This document shows, in pieces, positions 26,501 to 33,725 of a DNA stretch of 45,613 bases. Every line of letters starts with the position of its first letter. The stretch's first letter is position 1. The stretch is taken from the NCBI GenBank assembly GCA_964619265.1, contig CAZUCE010000035.1, positions 1-45,613 on the forward strand, in the 5' to 3' direction. Origin of the DNA: CAZUCE01 sp964619265 (lineage in GTDB: Bacteria > Planctomycetota > UBA1135 > GCA-002686595). A program made the position numbers and the translations under genes. The notes beneath the pieces were generated by a model. The model was not told the origin of the DNA. It searched no databases and saw only the letters and a list, made by a program, of their open reading frames with translations.

Positions 26501-28090
26501 TTCGTCGCTCGCAATCAACCGCTCGTAGGGGCCGCCACGCTCGCCGAGCAGGGCGGGTAGGAGGGTTCCAAAAACCAACGACGACTTTCCCGAACCCGAG
26601 GCGCCGATCACGGCGTGAAAGGCTCCTTCGTGCAGCGTGAGCTCCGTCGCCTGAAGATTGTGAAGGGTGGCGCCGGTCAATCGAATCGTGTTCGGGGAAG
26701 ACCGCTGGGCTCTCCGGGTTCGATCGGGAACCGACAGGGCTCCAGCGCCGCTTGCCCACTCGCGCACCAGCTCTCCGCCGCGAGGGCCGGCGCCGGGACC
26801 CAGTTCGAGTACTCGATCGGCAAACTCGACCATGTCCGGGTCGTGCTCGACGACCACCAGGGTGTTGCCCTGTTCGACCAGCTCATCCAAGACCTCGCGC
26901 ATCCCAGCGCGCTCCGCTGGGTGGAGGCCTAGGGTCGGCTCATCCAGGGCGTAAAGCGCATTGGACAATCCGGAGACCAAATGGGCGCCCAGTCGCAGGC
27001 GCTGGGCCTCACCTCCGGAGAGTGAGGCCGAACTGCGGTCGAAGGTCAAATGCCCGAGGCCGAGCCGAACCAGACGCTGGAGGATCGAGCGCAGGGACGG
27101 CGCAATCGATGCCCCGACCGGTGTCGCCTCAAGTTCTCGAAGGCGCCCCAGAAGCGCGGAGGAACAGAGATCGACCAGATCTGGGAGGCTCACATCGTTC
27201 GGCAGCCGAGCTTCGCGACCTAGGAGGTTGAGCCGGGATCCCTGGCAAGCGGAACAGGGAATGGATCGAACAAACCGCAGGATGTTCGAGTTTCGATTCC
27301 GCAGGAGAGTCTCTTCGATCACGGGCACGATTCCCCGGTAGAAGCCCTCTTCCCGGGGGCGGGCCGTAATGCCCTCCCATTTCATGCGCGATTCGAGTGA
27401 GTGCTTGCCAAAGGGCACTTTCAGCTTCTTCGTGCCGAACAGAACGACCTCGCGCTGTTCGCCGGTGAGCTCGTTCCAGGGCGTTTCCACATCGAACCCG
27501 TGGGCTCGAGCGATGCTGTCCATCACGTCCAGAGTGACCTGGCTGTAGACCGTGTAGCCACTCGGCAAAGTCGGCACCAAAGCTCCCCCACGAATCGACT
27601 TCGAGTCATCCGCGATGAGCAGCTCGGGGTCCACGTGGTCTTCCAGGCCGAGCCCCAGGCAAACCTCGCACTGACCGAGTGCCGCATTGAAACTGAAGTG
27701 GGAGCGGGTCAGGCGCTCCTCGGATGGATGCTGAGCCTCTCGGGCAAACAACAACCGCAGCAAGTCCAGCACGCCGGACTGGGTACCGACGGTGGACCGC
27801 GGATTCGAAGTGATAGAGCGCCGTCCGACCGCTATCGGGACCGGCAGTCCGGCGATTCGGCCGACCTTGGCACGCCCAAGCTTGCCGAAGAATTGCAGAG
27901 CCTTGCTCGACTGCGAGCCAAGGAACCGCCGCTCGCCCTCGGCCACCAGGACATCGAACACCAGGGTGCTCTTGCCCGAGCCAGACGGACCGACGATGGC
28001 CGTCCAGGCTCCTCGATCGAGGCCGATGTCGAGCGAGCGAAGGTTGTGCTCCCGCGCCTGCTCGATACGGATTTGCGGATCGGAATCCAT
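23588..28090 (-). CDS. tandem UvrA-like ATPase (two fused UvrA units, class II-like)
   Basis: The 1500-residue protein is two UvrA units in a row. Copy A (residues 1-755) has P-loops at 34-42 and 496-504, signatures LSGGEAQRL (357) and LSSGESQRI (678), and zinc-type CxxC pairs at 141, 279, 588 and 611. Copy B (about 785-1500) has a P-loop at 813-821, an altered first signature (LTRSELQRL, 1131), no recognisable Walker A in its second ATPase half near 1255-1275, a good second signature (LSGGERQRL, 1429) and Walker B ending LLLLDDPARG. The roughly 130-residue UvrB-binding insertion of classical UvrA is missing in copy A, where RSTVGT...LLFAR runs almost directly into SHFSFN. It therefore resembles UvrA2-type paralogues rather than the main repair UvrA. 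Its role may be in damage tolerance or resistance. Confidence 0.92.
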   Translation of the reverse strand: MDSDPQIRIEQAREHNLRSLDIGLDRGAWTAIVGPSGSGKSTLVFDVLVAEGERRFLGSQSSKALQFFGKLGRAKVGRIAGLPVPIAVGRRSITSNPRSTVGTQSGVLDLLRLLFAREAQHPSEERLTRSHFSFNAALGQCEVCLGLGLEDHVDPELLIADDSKSIRGGALVPTLPSGYTVYSQVTLDVMDSIARAHGFDVETPWNELTGEQREVVLFGTKKLKVPFGKHSLESRMKWEGITARPREEGFYRGIVPVIEETLLRNRNSNILRFVRSIPCSACQGSRLNLLGREARLPNDVSLPDLVDLCSSALLGRLRELEATPVGASIAPSLRSILQRLVRLGLGHLTFDRSSASLSGGEAQRLRLGAHLVSGLSNALYALDEPTLGLHPAERAGMREVLDELVEQGNTLVVVEHDPDMVEFADRVLELGPGAGPRGGELVREWASGAGALSVPDRTRRAQRSSPNTIRLTGATLHNLQATELTLHEGAFHAVIGASGSGKSSLVFGTLLPALLGERGGPYERLIASDEARVSAVDARPMGRSSRSTPATWSGVFDTIRKRFAATGAAKQNGLSASAFSFNSTQGRCATCEGLGVVRVGLHLLDDAVHTCPACRGRRYRPEVLEVTLKGRTIADVLELPIELAAEAFASDPAIEPTLRAMTELGIGYLRLGTSSTTLSSGESQRIRLATLLGKPARTKTLFAFDEPDRGLHPSDLTRLLDAYDKLLAAGHTIVAISHHRQLWAAADHLIELKAGVAAPCRLEDALEAARTATPPRHPRSSPPRAIELRGVTTHNLRTIDVEIPHGKVTAILGPSGSGKSSLAFDTLAAEAWHRYAESLPFQVRRFVRRLPRPSFRTANGLTPTLAIRQTAPEPNDRSTVGTLAGLSPLLRLLWSRCSDSEQARTAAHFRPEGGLAPCPSCQGKGTLERCTEAGLQIDGTRSIAGGAFHATKPGTFFTEPGGQHVATMRAATGHDLSGPWNDLPQSVRSLVLHGLPGRVLDVRWEYERGARKGTHSFRGTWDGLHHLTEVEAAKRSGQKRAEEWREPLSAEACRRCGQTGLAEEVAGASVEGLAYRDAVQFSFDELHDSLEARRDASPALATLWPELRERFESFVEMGLGALVISRPARSLTRSELQRLRLASILRADLSGTTLVLDEPSAGLSEAAAAQLAGRLRRLAAEGNTVVVVTHRRVIFEAADHVLTLGPGAGPNGGQVTTSGPRSELDLKRLHSECFKPNALASIPSVDPDFFDQPEWALAVPRQGLICARLDDPRPLFESIERASPCPFQRVVRGSGLVTATTVLHALKGMPAFQELFAQAAAACGQDLPKAAFSYLSPKGRCPTCRGSGQELVAMDFMSDLAIPCPVCAGARFRPEVLAVRREDLTPAEFLDTPAESIASLPEGRLQAAVHALQSVGLGHLSLGRSTRSLSGGERQRLALAALLANPKAGTLLLLDDPARGLSERDLSWLVQALRRFTEAGCAVLCVTDREALHQVSKGQL

Positions 28091-28210
28091 GCTTCCGAAG
28101 CCTAGCGAGCTGGTCGGTTGGAACCAGTGCTAGGCGGCATGCGGCTCTTCGGTCAGATTCCCTCCCCGACGAATCCGGGGGCGCGACCGCTAGCTGCCCC
28201 CCCGGAAACA

Positions 28211-28252
28211 GGGTTCACCGCCGGCTGCACGTCCGAAGCCGGCCCTGAACCC
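28211..28252 (-). terminator. long stem-loop after the acidic secreted protein gene
   Basis: Arms GGGTTCA/TGAACCC and GCCGGCT/AGCCGGC form a 14-pair stem with a two-base internal loop on each side. It lies 27 bases after the minus-strand stop at 28279 and ahead of the UvrA-like gene. On the minus strand TGTTTCC follows, a poor T-tract, so it may be a terminator or processing signal. Confidence 0.5.
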
Positions 28253-28278
28253 CGTTGCGTCTGGTTTGAAACCGAGCC

Positions 28279-29367
28279 CTACTCGTCTTCTTCGGCCTCG
28301 TCTTCGTCCCCGGTCTCGGTGACTTCGACTTCGACGGTCAATTCGAATTGGCCCTCTTGAACTTGGACGCGGCGCATTTCGCGATCTCCGATGGAGCGAA
28401 TCGTCTCGGAATCGAGCGAGACCGAGCCCTCCAAGATCAGGCCCGTCGGCAACTTGGCTTCCAGATCAAAGCGCAGCGCGCCCTCGAGCTGGACCGTATG
28501 GCTACCACTGACTTCCGCGGGTTCTCCGCCGCCACCATCGCGACCACCGCGACCGCCGCCCGCCTCGGGCTGCGGTGGCTCGCCTTCTCCGCTGGCTTCG
28601 ATGGCGATCACCGCGAGGCCTTCCTCGTCGGTCTCTTCAAGCGTCAGCTCGACCGTCCACTCGAGGTTGCGGAACAGCTCGGCGGGAGTCCGGCCCCCGC
28701 GACCTCCGGGACCACCACCACGGCGTCCTCGGCCTCGTCCTCGACCTTCCCCTTCAGCTTCGACTTCCGGTTCAGGAGCCGGAAGCAAGATCGGGAAGAC
28801 GTCCAGTCCGAGGGCGCTGAGGAAGTCATCGCCTTCCACGGTCCAGGACTCGCCCGCCTCAAGGGGAAGCAGGCCGTCGAGCAGGAGCTCAAGGCGCAGC
28901 TGCTCGGCTTGATCTTCTTCGGCGTCGCCCTCTTCGACTTCGGCGCGCACCTCATCATCTTCCAGTTCGAGCAGGACGACGGCTTCCTCGAAGGGGGACT
29001 CAAGCGTCCGCTCGTTCGCTTGTTCCAAGAAGGCGATCGTGGATTGCCCGCTGACTTCGTCAAAGGTGCGGCGGACCGAGGTCAAGCGTCCCTCTTCGTC
29101 CGAGAGCCAGGCGTCGGTCCAAGCCAGGGTTGCCGAGAAGCTCGAGTCGCCTCCTCCAGCGGGACCTTCGCGAGCCTCTCCATCGATCTCCGTAACCTGC
29201 TCAACTGTCTCGAGTTCGAGCGACTGTTCGATTCGGAACGCGACACTTGCCCGTTGCGTGTAGTCGGTGGCGAGCGGGGCCTCGAGCGGGGCGGAAGCCG
29301 AGACCAGAGTCAGCACGCCAATAGAAGCGAGGGAACGGAAGGCCGGAGGGCGGGGGAGCTGGGTCAT
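28279..29367 (-). CDS. secreted acidic protein with Gly/Arg-rich linkers, unknown function
   Basis: The 362-residue protein has an N-terminal signal-like stretch (SLASIGVLTLVSASAPLEA) and is very rich in Glu overall. Between about residues 205 and 225 comes a GRGRGRGRRGGG-type tract resembling an RGG box, and near 275-290 a second glycine-rich linker (GGGRGGRDGGGG). The remainder reads as alternating strands with Trp-containing TWTVE-type patterns and ends in an acidic tail. I recognise no family. The plus strand holds a long open frame here too (28348-29376), but it lacks a signal and any pattern, so I take the minus frame. It precedes the tandem UvrA gene on the same strand, with a strong stem-loop between. 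Confidence 0.7.
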   Translation of the reverse strand: MTQLPRPPAFRSLASIGVLTLVSASAPLEAPLATDYTQRASVAFRIEQSLELETVEQVTEIDGEAREGPAGGGDSSFSATLAWTDAWLSDEEGRLTSVRRTFDEVSGQSTIAFLEQANERTLESPFEEAVVLLELEDDEVRAEVEEGDAEEDQAEQLRLELLLDGLLPLEAGESWTVEGDDFLSALGLDVFPILLPAPEPEVEAEGEGRGRGRGRRGGGPGGRGGRTPAELFRNLEWTVELTLEETDEEGLAVIAIEASGEGEPPQPEAGGGRGGRDGGGGEPAEVSGSHTVQLEGALRFDLEAKLPTGLILEGSVSLDSETIRSIGDREMRRVQVQEGQFELTVEVEVTETGDEDEAEEDE

Positions 29368-29676
29368 CGCTGTTAGGCCCGAGGAGGGCCGATTCGGAAT
29401 CGAGGTTTCGTGAGGAGGGTTGCGTTGGCTGGCCTGTCCGCTCGCCCGAATGGGAACGGGCTATCCAGGCCGGGATGGAGGCGCCAGGATGGGAGGGGCT
29501 CCTTTAACCTGGGCGCGGCCAAGCGGTTCCGGCCGATTTTCCGTTTTTTTGTGCTCGTCCCCCAGGGTGAGCGCGTTCCGCGAACCAAAACGGCGGGGCT
29601 CCGGCGGGAATCCCGAGGCCAGCCGCTCGTTCTTTGCGCGTTCAGGACCGGAGGGGCTTGGCGGTAGGCTGCCCCG
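29368..29676. other. 309-base divergent intergenic region
   Basis: No gene is supported. It separates the acidic secreted protein gene from the small membrane protein gene and should hold both promoters. The notable features are CGGCC...GGCCG arms near 29516-29535 and T-runs that follow, which resemble a terminator on the plus strand although no plus gene ends here. Confidence 0.35.
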
Positions 29677-29991
29677 ATGACTCCCAATTCGGCCTCTCAT
29701 GCCGCGGACTCGGGTGGCCATGCAGCGGACCTCCGCTCAAGCGACACCAAGATCCCGCTCGCAGCCAACGTTTTTGGGTGGTACGGAACCCTGGCCATCC
29801 TCTCGGCCTACGGGCTCAGTTCGATGGGGTGGCTTGAGCAAGGAGTGCTCTATCAGTTCCTGAACCTGACCGGTGCGGCCGGCGTGGGCGTGGTTTGTTT
29901 CTTGCGCCGGGCGTGGCAGCCGATGTGTCTAGAGGTCGCCTGGGCATTGATCGCCATCCTGGCTCTTGTTCGGAGCCTGCCTTCATCGTGA
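29677..29991 (+). CDS. CBU_0592-like small membrane protein
   Basis: The 104-residue protein has three hydrophobic segments: GWYGTLAILSAYGLSS, YQFLNLTGAAGVGVVCFL and CLEVAWALIAILAL. This order, with conserved Tyr in AYGL, Asn in FLNL.G and Trp before the last helix, matches a family of small bacterial membrane proteins named after a Coxiella gene (CBU_0592). The function of that family is not established. The start is ATG 29677. The first 28 residues are polar and Ala/Ser/His-rich. It stands upstream of the acetyltransferase gene on the same strand with an 85-base gap. Confidence 0.75.
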   Translation: MTPNSASHAADSGGHAADLRSSDTKIPLAANVFGWYGTLAILSAYGLSSMGWLEQGVLYQFLNLTGAAGVGVVCFLRRAWQPMCLEVAWALIAILALVRSLPSS

Positions 29992-30076
29992 ACCAAGGTC
30001 CCATGGCCGAATCGCCCTGCACTCGCGCCCATGGCCGGATCCGGGGGAAGCTGCTGACCACACCGATTGAATTTTA

Positions 30077-30574
30077 GTGCTCGCCGTGCAGCTGTCCATT
30101 GTCGAATTCACCGAGCACCTCGCGCCTGACTTCTACCGGATCAACCTGGAGTGGATCGAGGAGTTGTTTACGCTGGAGTCCACCGACGTAGACCTTCTCG
30201 AGAATCCGAAGGAAGTCATCATCGACCGCGGTGGAGCTATCCTGTTTGTCCAAGACGGGCAGCGGAAGATCCTCGGGACTTGCGCGCTCCTGCGGGTTGG
30301 TGAAGCGACCTTTGAGTTGACGAAAATGGGGGTATCCGCCGAAGCGAGGGGAAAGAAGGCTGGAGAGTTCCTGCTGCGTGCTGCGATTCGCAAGGCTCAG
30401 GCCCTCAAGGCCGAGGACTTCTATCTCTTGACGAACACAAAATGCAGGGCGGCCATTCACCTGTACGAGAAGGTCGGATTCGTTCACGACGCCCGCATTC
30501 TGCAGTCCCATGGAAGCCGCTACGAACGTTGCGATGTAGCCATGTCCTATCCGCCGGAGCGACTGGGCCAGTAG
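30077..30574 (+). CDS. GNAT family N-acetyltransferase
   Basis: GNAT enzymes move an acetyl group from acetyl-CoA to an amine. The 165-residue protein shows the family core: FELTKMGVSAEARGKKAGEFLL, where the VSAEARGKKAG loop is the acetyl-CoA pyrophosphate-binding region, then NTKCRAAIHLYEKVGF, the classic motif B. The N-terminal half has YRINLEWIEELF, seen in many GNAT proteins annotated for small-molecule substrates. The start is GTG 30077 or the in-frame GTG nine bases later. The substrate is unknown. It is convergent with the 2OG oxygenase gene. Confidence 0.9.
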   Translation: MLAVQLSIVEFTEHLAPDFYRINLEWIEELFTLESTDVDLLENPKEVIIDRGGAILFVQDGQRKILGTCALLRVGEATFELTKMGVSAEARGKKAGEFLLRAAIRKAQALKAEDFYLLTNTKCRAAIHLYEKVGFVHDARILQSHGSRYERCDVAMSYPPERLGQ

Positions 30575-30705
30575 GATCGGACCTAGCCACTCTTGAAGGA
30601 GATGCTTGTCCGAAGAGGAGGCCGCTCGATTTCGGGGGGGCCTTGGCTGCTCTTTGTTGCGGACTGCAAGTCACCCAGGGAAGGGAAAGCCGCCCGCCGG
30701 AGTCC

Positions 30706-31356
30706 TCAGCGTACGAAGAACCCACTGACGCTGGCGCGGACGGCTTCACCGGCCGCATCGCGTACCGGGGCGACGGCATGGGGGACCGAACCCAACACCA
30801 CGAGCCGATTGGGCTTGGGAGCCACAAAGCGCCCGGTGCCCAGCTCCATAAGTTGTTCCGAGTACGCTTCGGTCTCGAAGCGATAACCCATCATCTGTTC
30901 GGGGTCGCCATCGGCGAGCAGCAGCTCGCCGCCCCAATGCGCATTCCAACGGGGGCTGGCGTAGTAGACGAAGGCGCCTGCGAAGCGCTCGGTATCGTCC
31001 GAGTGCCAGGACAGGGCTGAACCGCGAGGATAGACGTAGGAGCGCGCCGTGACTGTCTGCCAGTCGTCCCCCACGATGTCCTTCCACGTCTGTGGAGCCG
31101 CAAGCAGAGCTTCGAGGACTCCGCGGAGCGCAGCGCCCTCGGTGGAGCCAGGTTGCTCTTTCTTGGGTTCTGCGTCTGGATTCGGCGCGACGATTTCTTG
31201 ACCTCCGAAGGGCACGCCATCCTCGAGCTTCCACGCTCCGCTAGTGCGTGTCACGGGGTGCAGCTCCTCGAATTGAAGGTGCGTCCAAACTTCGGTCCAG
31301 GCTTCCTCCTCTAGGAAGTCGTCAAGGACGCGAAAGCGAACAGGAGGGGTCGTCAT
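30706..31356 (-). CDS. 2-oxoglutarate/Fe(II)-dependent oxygenase (prolyl 4-hydroxylase-like)
   Basis: These enzymes hydroxylate a substrate using Fe(II), 2-oxoglutarate and O2. In the 216-residue protein the metal triad is visible as His118 and Asp120 in SWHSDD and His193 in GSVPHAV. Arg207 in VRASVSGFF would bind 2-oxoglutarate. The double-stranded beta-helix core is complete, with WGGELLLADGD between them. The start is ATG 31356. It may act on a protein or a small molecule; the family does not tell. The gene is divergent from the truncated haemoglobin gene, an interesting pairing since both bind O2. Confidence 0.9.
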   Translation of the reverse strand: MTTPPVRFRVLDDFLEEEAWTEVWTHLQFEELHPVTRTSGAWKLEDGVPFGGQEIVAPNPDAEPKKEQPGSTEGAALRGVLEALLAAPQTWKDIVGDDWQTVTARSYVYPRGSALSWHSDDTERFAGAFVYYASPRWNAHWGGELLLADGDPEQMMGYRFETEAYSEQLMELGTGRFVAPKPNRLVVLGSVPHAVAPVRDAAGEAVRASVSGFFVR

Positions 31357-31592
31357 GTTGGGGCGCGTGTAGAGAACGGGCGGTCCGGGCAGCTCCGCGC
31401 AGTATTGGGCAATCTCTAGGCGGAGCGAACGTTCCGTTCAAAATTGCAACCAACTTCTCTCGCCCGCGGTGGGGGCAGGGGCACGCCAGGGTCGTGCGAG
31501 TGAGCATCTCTCACCAAGCGCCGGCTGTGATTGGAATCTGGAACCGCTACGTTGATTCCATCGTTCCAACATCTTTGTGCCCGGCACTCCCC

Positions 31593-32030
31593 ATGAGTCT
31601 CCCGATCCTGCCTGTTCTTCCCTTCGGCCAAGACGACCATTCGTATCAGTCGGCTGGCGAAGAGCAGGGAATCCGCAAACTGGTCGCGCGCTTCTACGAA
31701 CTGATGGACTCCGAGCCTCGGGCGGCGCGTATCCGTGCGATGCATCCCCCCGACCTAGCTTCCTCCGAAGATCGCCTCTGGCGATTCCTGTGTGGTTGGC
31801 TGGGGGGCCCCAAGCGATATCACGAGGTCTATGGCCCGATCAGCATCCCCAAGGTCCACGCTCACTTCCCGATCGAATCCTCCGAGCGCGACGCGTGGAT
31901 GCACTGCATGGAGCTCGCCATTGGGGAGCAGGCTTACTCGAACGAGTTTCGCGAGTACTTGGTGGCCCAGCTGCGCGTACCGGCCGAGCGCATTCTCCAG
32001 GCGGCGCGGCTTTTTGGAACGGGGAACTAA
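31593..32030 (+). CDS. group II truncated haemoglobin
   Basis: The 145-residue protein matches group II 2-on-2 globins (trHbO type). Residues 62-75 read LWRFLCGWLGGPKRY, the typical CD region. The proximal haem ligand is His89 in KVHAHFPI, and Trp102 in DAWMHC is the conserved group II G8 tryptophan. The start is ATG 31593; the open frame upstream is not globin-like. These proteins bind O2 or NO, and group II forms are linked to oxidative and nitrosative stress. The serpin gene follows on the same strand after about 185 bases, and the 2OG oxygenase gene is divergent upstream. Confidence 0.93.
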   Translation: MSLPILPVLPFGQDDHSYQSAGEEQGIRKLVARFYELMDSEPRAARIRAMHPPDLASSEDRLWRFLCGWLGGPKRYHEVYGPISIPKVHAHFPIESSERDAWMHCMELAIGEQAYSNEFREYLVAQLRVPAERILQAARLFGTGN

Positions 32031-32215
32031 GCGGCCCCCCCCGAGTTCGGCAGGGTCCCGTGCACAAGCTCTTCCACTCGGGCTCCGTGTTCTTAGGATG
32101 GTTTAGACTCTTGCGCGTCGGCCAAGTTTTGAGGCGGGCAACGGATACCCTTGTGGGGCCCATTTTTGTTGGAAAGCCCCAAGCTCGACGGAGGGGACAG
32201 CGTTCTCTCAACCCT

Positions 32216-33472
32216 ATGAAGATAATCCCCCTGGTCTTGATGCTCGCCTCCTTCACCGGTCCCGACGACGAGCTACCCACATCCGTGGCTGAGGGTTACC
32301 TCGCACGGAACGAATTCGCCCTGGAGCTTCACCGGGCGCTTCACCCCGAAGGGGCCGGGGCGAATGCCTTTCACTCGCCCCATTCGGTGTGGACGGCTCT
32401 GGCGATGCTCGCGGAGGGAGCGCGCGGAGAATCCCTGGACTCTCTGATCGCGGCCCTTGCGCCCAAGCTGGCTGCCGCGGACCGCGCGAAACTGCACGGG
32501 CTCGCGGGGGATTTAGGAGAGCGGCTATCCAAGACCGGTGAGGGTGTTTCGCTGAGCTCGGCAAACGCGCTGTGGGGGCAGGTCGGACACCCGTTTCGGC
32601 GTTCGGCGGTGGAGAGCTTAGCGAGCCACTACGGGGCTGCCCTGGAGCAGCTCGAGTTCACCCGCGATGCAGAAGGGGCCCGCAAACACATCAACCGCTG
32701 GGTCGCCGATCACACAGGGGGACACATCGAAGACCTGTTGCCCGAGGGCAGCCTGGGCAAACTTACTCGGCTGGTCTTGACCAACGCGGTCCACTTCTTG
32801 GCTGATTGGAGCCAGCCGTTCGATTCGTCGAACACCGCGGACCGTACCTTTAGCCTCCAAGATGGGGTGGAAGCGACCGTCGCTTTCATGCAGGCCAAAT
32901 CTCCGCGGTCGTTCTCGGCCGCTTCCTTCGGGGCAGACGGGGTCCACAGGCCCTACGACGAGACCGCATCAGGCGGGTTCGTGGCCATCGAACTCCCCTA
33001 CGCCGGCGAACAACTCGCCTTCCTCGCGATTCGCCCGGACGACCCCGCCGGCTTGGCAATTCTTGAAGCTGAACTCGATGCCAGCCGTCTGCGCGACATC
33101 ATCGAGGCGCTCGAGCCGACCCGTCTGCGATTCGCCTGTCCCAAATTCGAACTTCGGCAGACCTATGATCTTGCTGGCGCTGCCGGACGACTGGGATTGG
33201 AGAATCTGTTCTCTCCGAAGACCGCGAATTTGACCGAATTTGCCGAGGGGGACCCCGGAGATCTGTATGTCACCGGTGCCTTTCACCAGGCGTTTGTTCG
33301 CGTGGACGAAAAGGGCACCGAGGCGGCCGCCGCGACCGGCATCGCGCTTGGCGAACGCTCGATGCCGAGACCTGCCCCGGAGCTGGCCCTCGACCGTCCA
33401 TTCCTGTTCCTGATCCGCGAACGAACCACCGGCGCAATCTTGTTCCTCGGACGTCTGGCCGATCCGAGGTGA
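32216..33472 (+). CDS. secreted serpin with inhibitory-type reactive loop
   Basis: Serpins trap serine or cysteine proteases. The 418-residue protein begins with a short secretion signal (MKIIPLVLMLASFTG) and has the full serpin core, for example NAFHSPHSVWTALAML, LVLTNAVHFLADW and PFLFLIRERTTGAILFLGR at the end. The hinge reads EKGTEAAAAT at residues 365-374, the small-residue pattern of inhibitory serpins. Counting as in alpha-1-antitrypsin, P1 is Arg381 and P1' is Ser382, so trypsin-like targets are predicted. The start is ATG 32216. Targets could be its own secreted proteases or those of other organisms; this is inference. Confidence 0.95.
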   Translation: MKIIPLVLMLASFTGPDDELPTSVAEGYLARNEFALELHRALHPEGAGANAFHSPHSVWTALAMLAEGARGESLDSLIAALAPKLAAADRAKLHGLAGDLGERLSKTGEGVSLSSANALWGQVGHPFRRSAVESLASHYGAALEQLEFTRDAEGARKHINRWVADHTGGHIEDLLPEGSLGKLTRLVLTNAVHFLADWSQPFDSSNTADRTFSLQDGVEATVAFMQAKSPRSFSAASFGADGVHRPYDETASGGFVAIELPYAGEQLAFLAIRPDDPAGLAILEAELDASRLRDIIEALEPTRLRFACPKFELRQTYDLAGAAGRLGLENLFSPKTANLTEFAEGDPGDLYVTGAFHQAFVRVDEKGTEAAAATGIALGERSMPRPAPELALDRPFLFLIRERTTGAILFLGRLADPR

Positions 33473-33662
33473 CCCCGGCGGAGCCGCTCAGCCTGTTGTT
33501 CTCCCGGGGCAAGCCCGTCTCTGGTGATGCTGACCGATGGCCAGGGGAGGGAATGGGCCGGCCTTCAAGCTGAACGAGGAACGGGCGCCAGCCTTGGAGG
33601 CTGCTGGGCCGCGAGCCCCGGCGGCCAGCTCAGGCGGTCGCCGCAGCGGGCCGGGCTGGGGA

Positions 33663-33712
33663 TACGTGGCCCTGAGTTGTTGCCAGGCAACAACAGGGTG
33701 TGCGACTCCGTA
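33663..33712 (-). repeat. dispersed palindromic repeat, copy a
   Basis: Read on the minus strand it begins TACGGAGTCGCACACCCTG and forms a hairpin with perfect arms GTTGTTGCC/GGCAACAAC (33676-33684 and 33686-33694) plus CCCT/AGGG. It ends 13 bases before the start of the GT4 gene. Four related copies are listed further on. Confidence 0.7.
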
Positions 33713-33725
33713 ACATGACGGACCG

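Noticed and set aside
28348..29376. A 342-residue plus-strand open frame opposite the acidic secreted protein
   Set aside because: It has no signal, family pattern or ribosome site. The minus frame has a signal peptide and an alternating strand pattern. Strand choice still carries some doubt.
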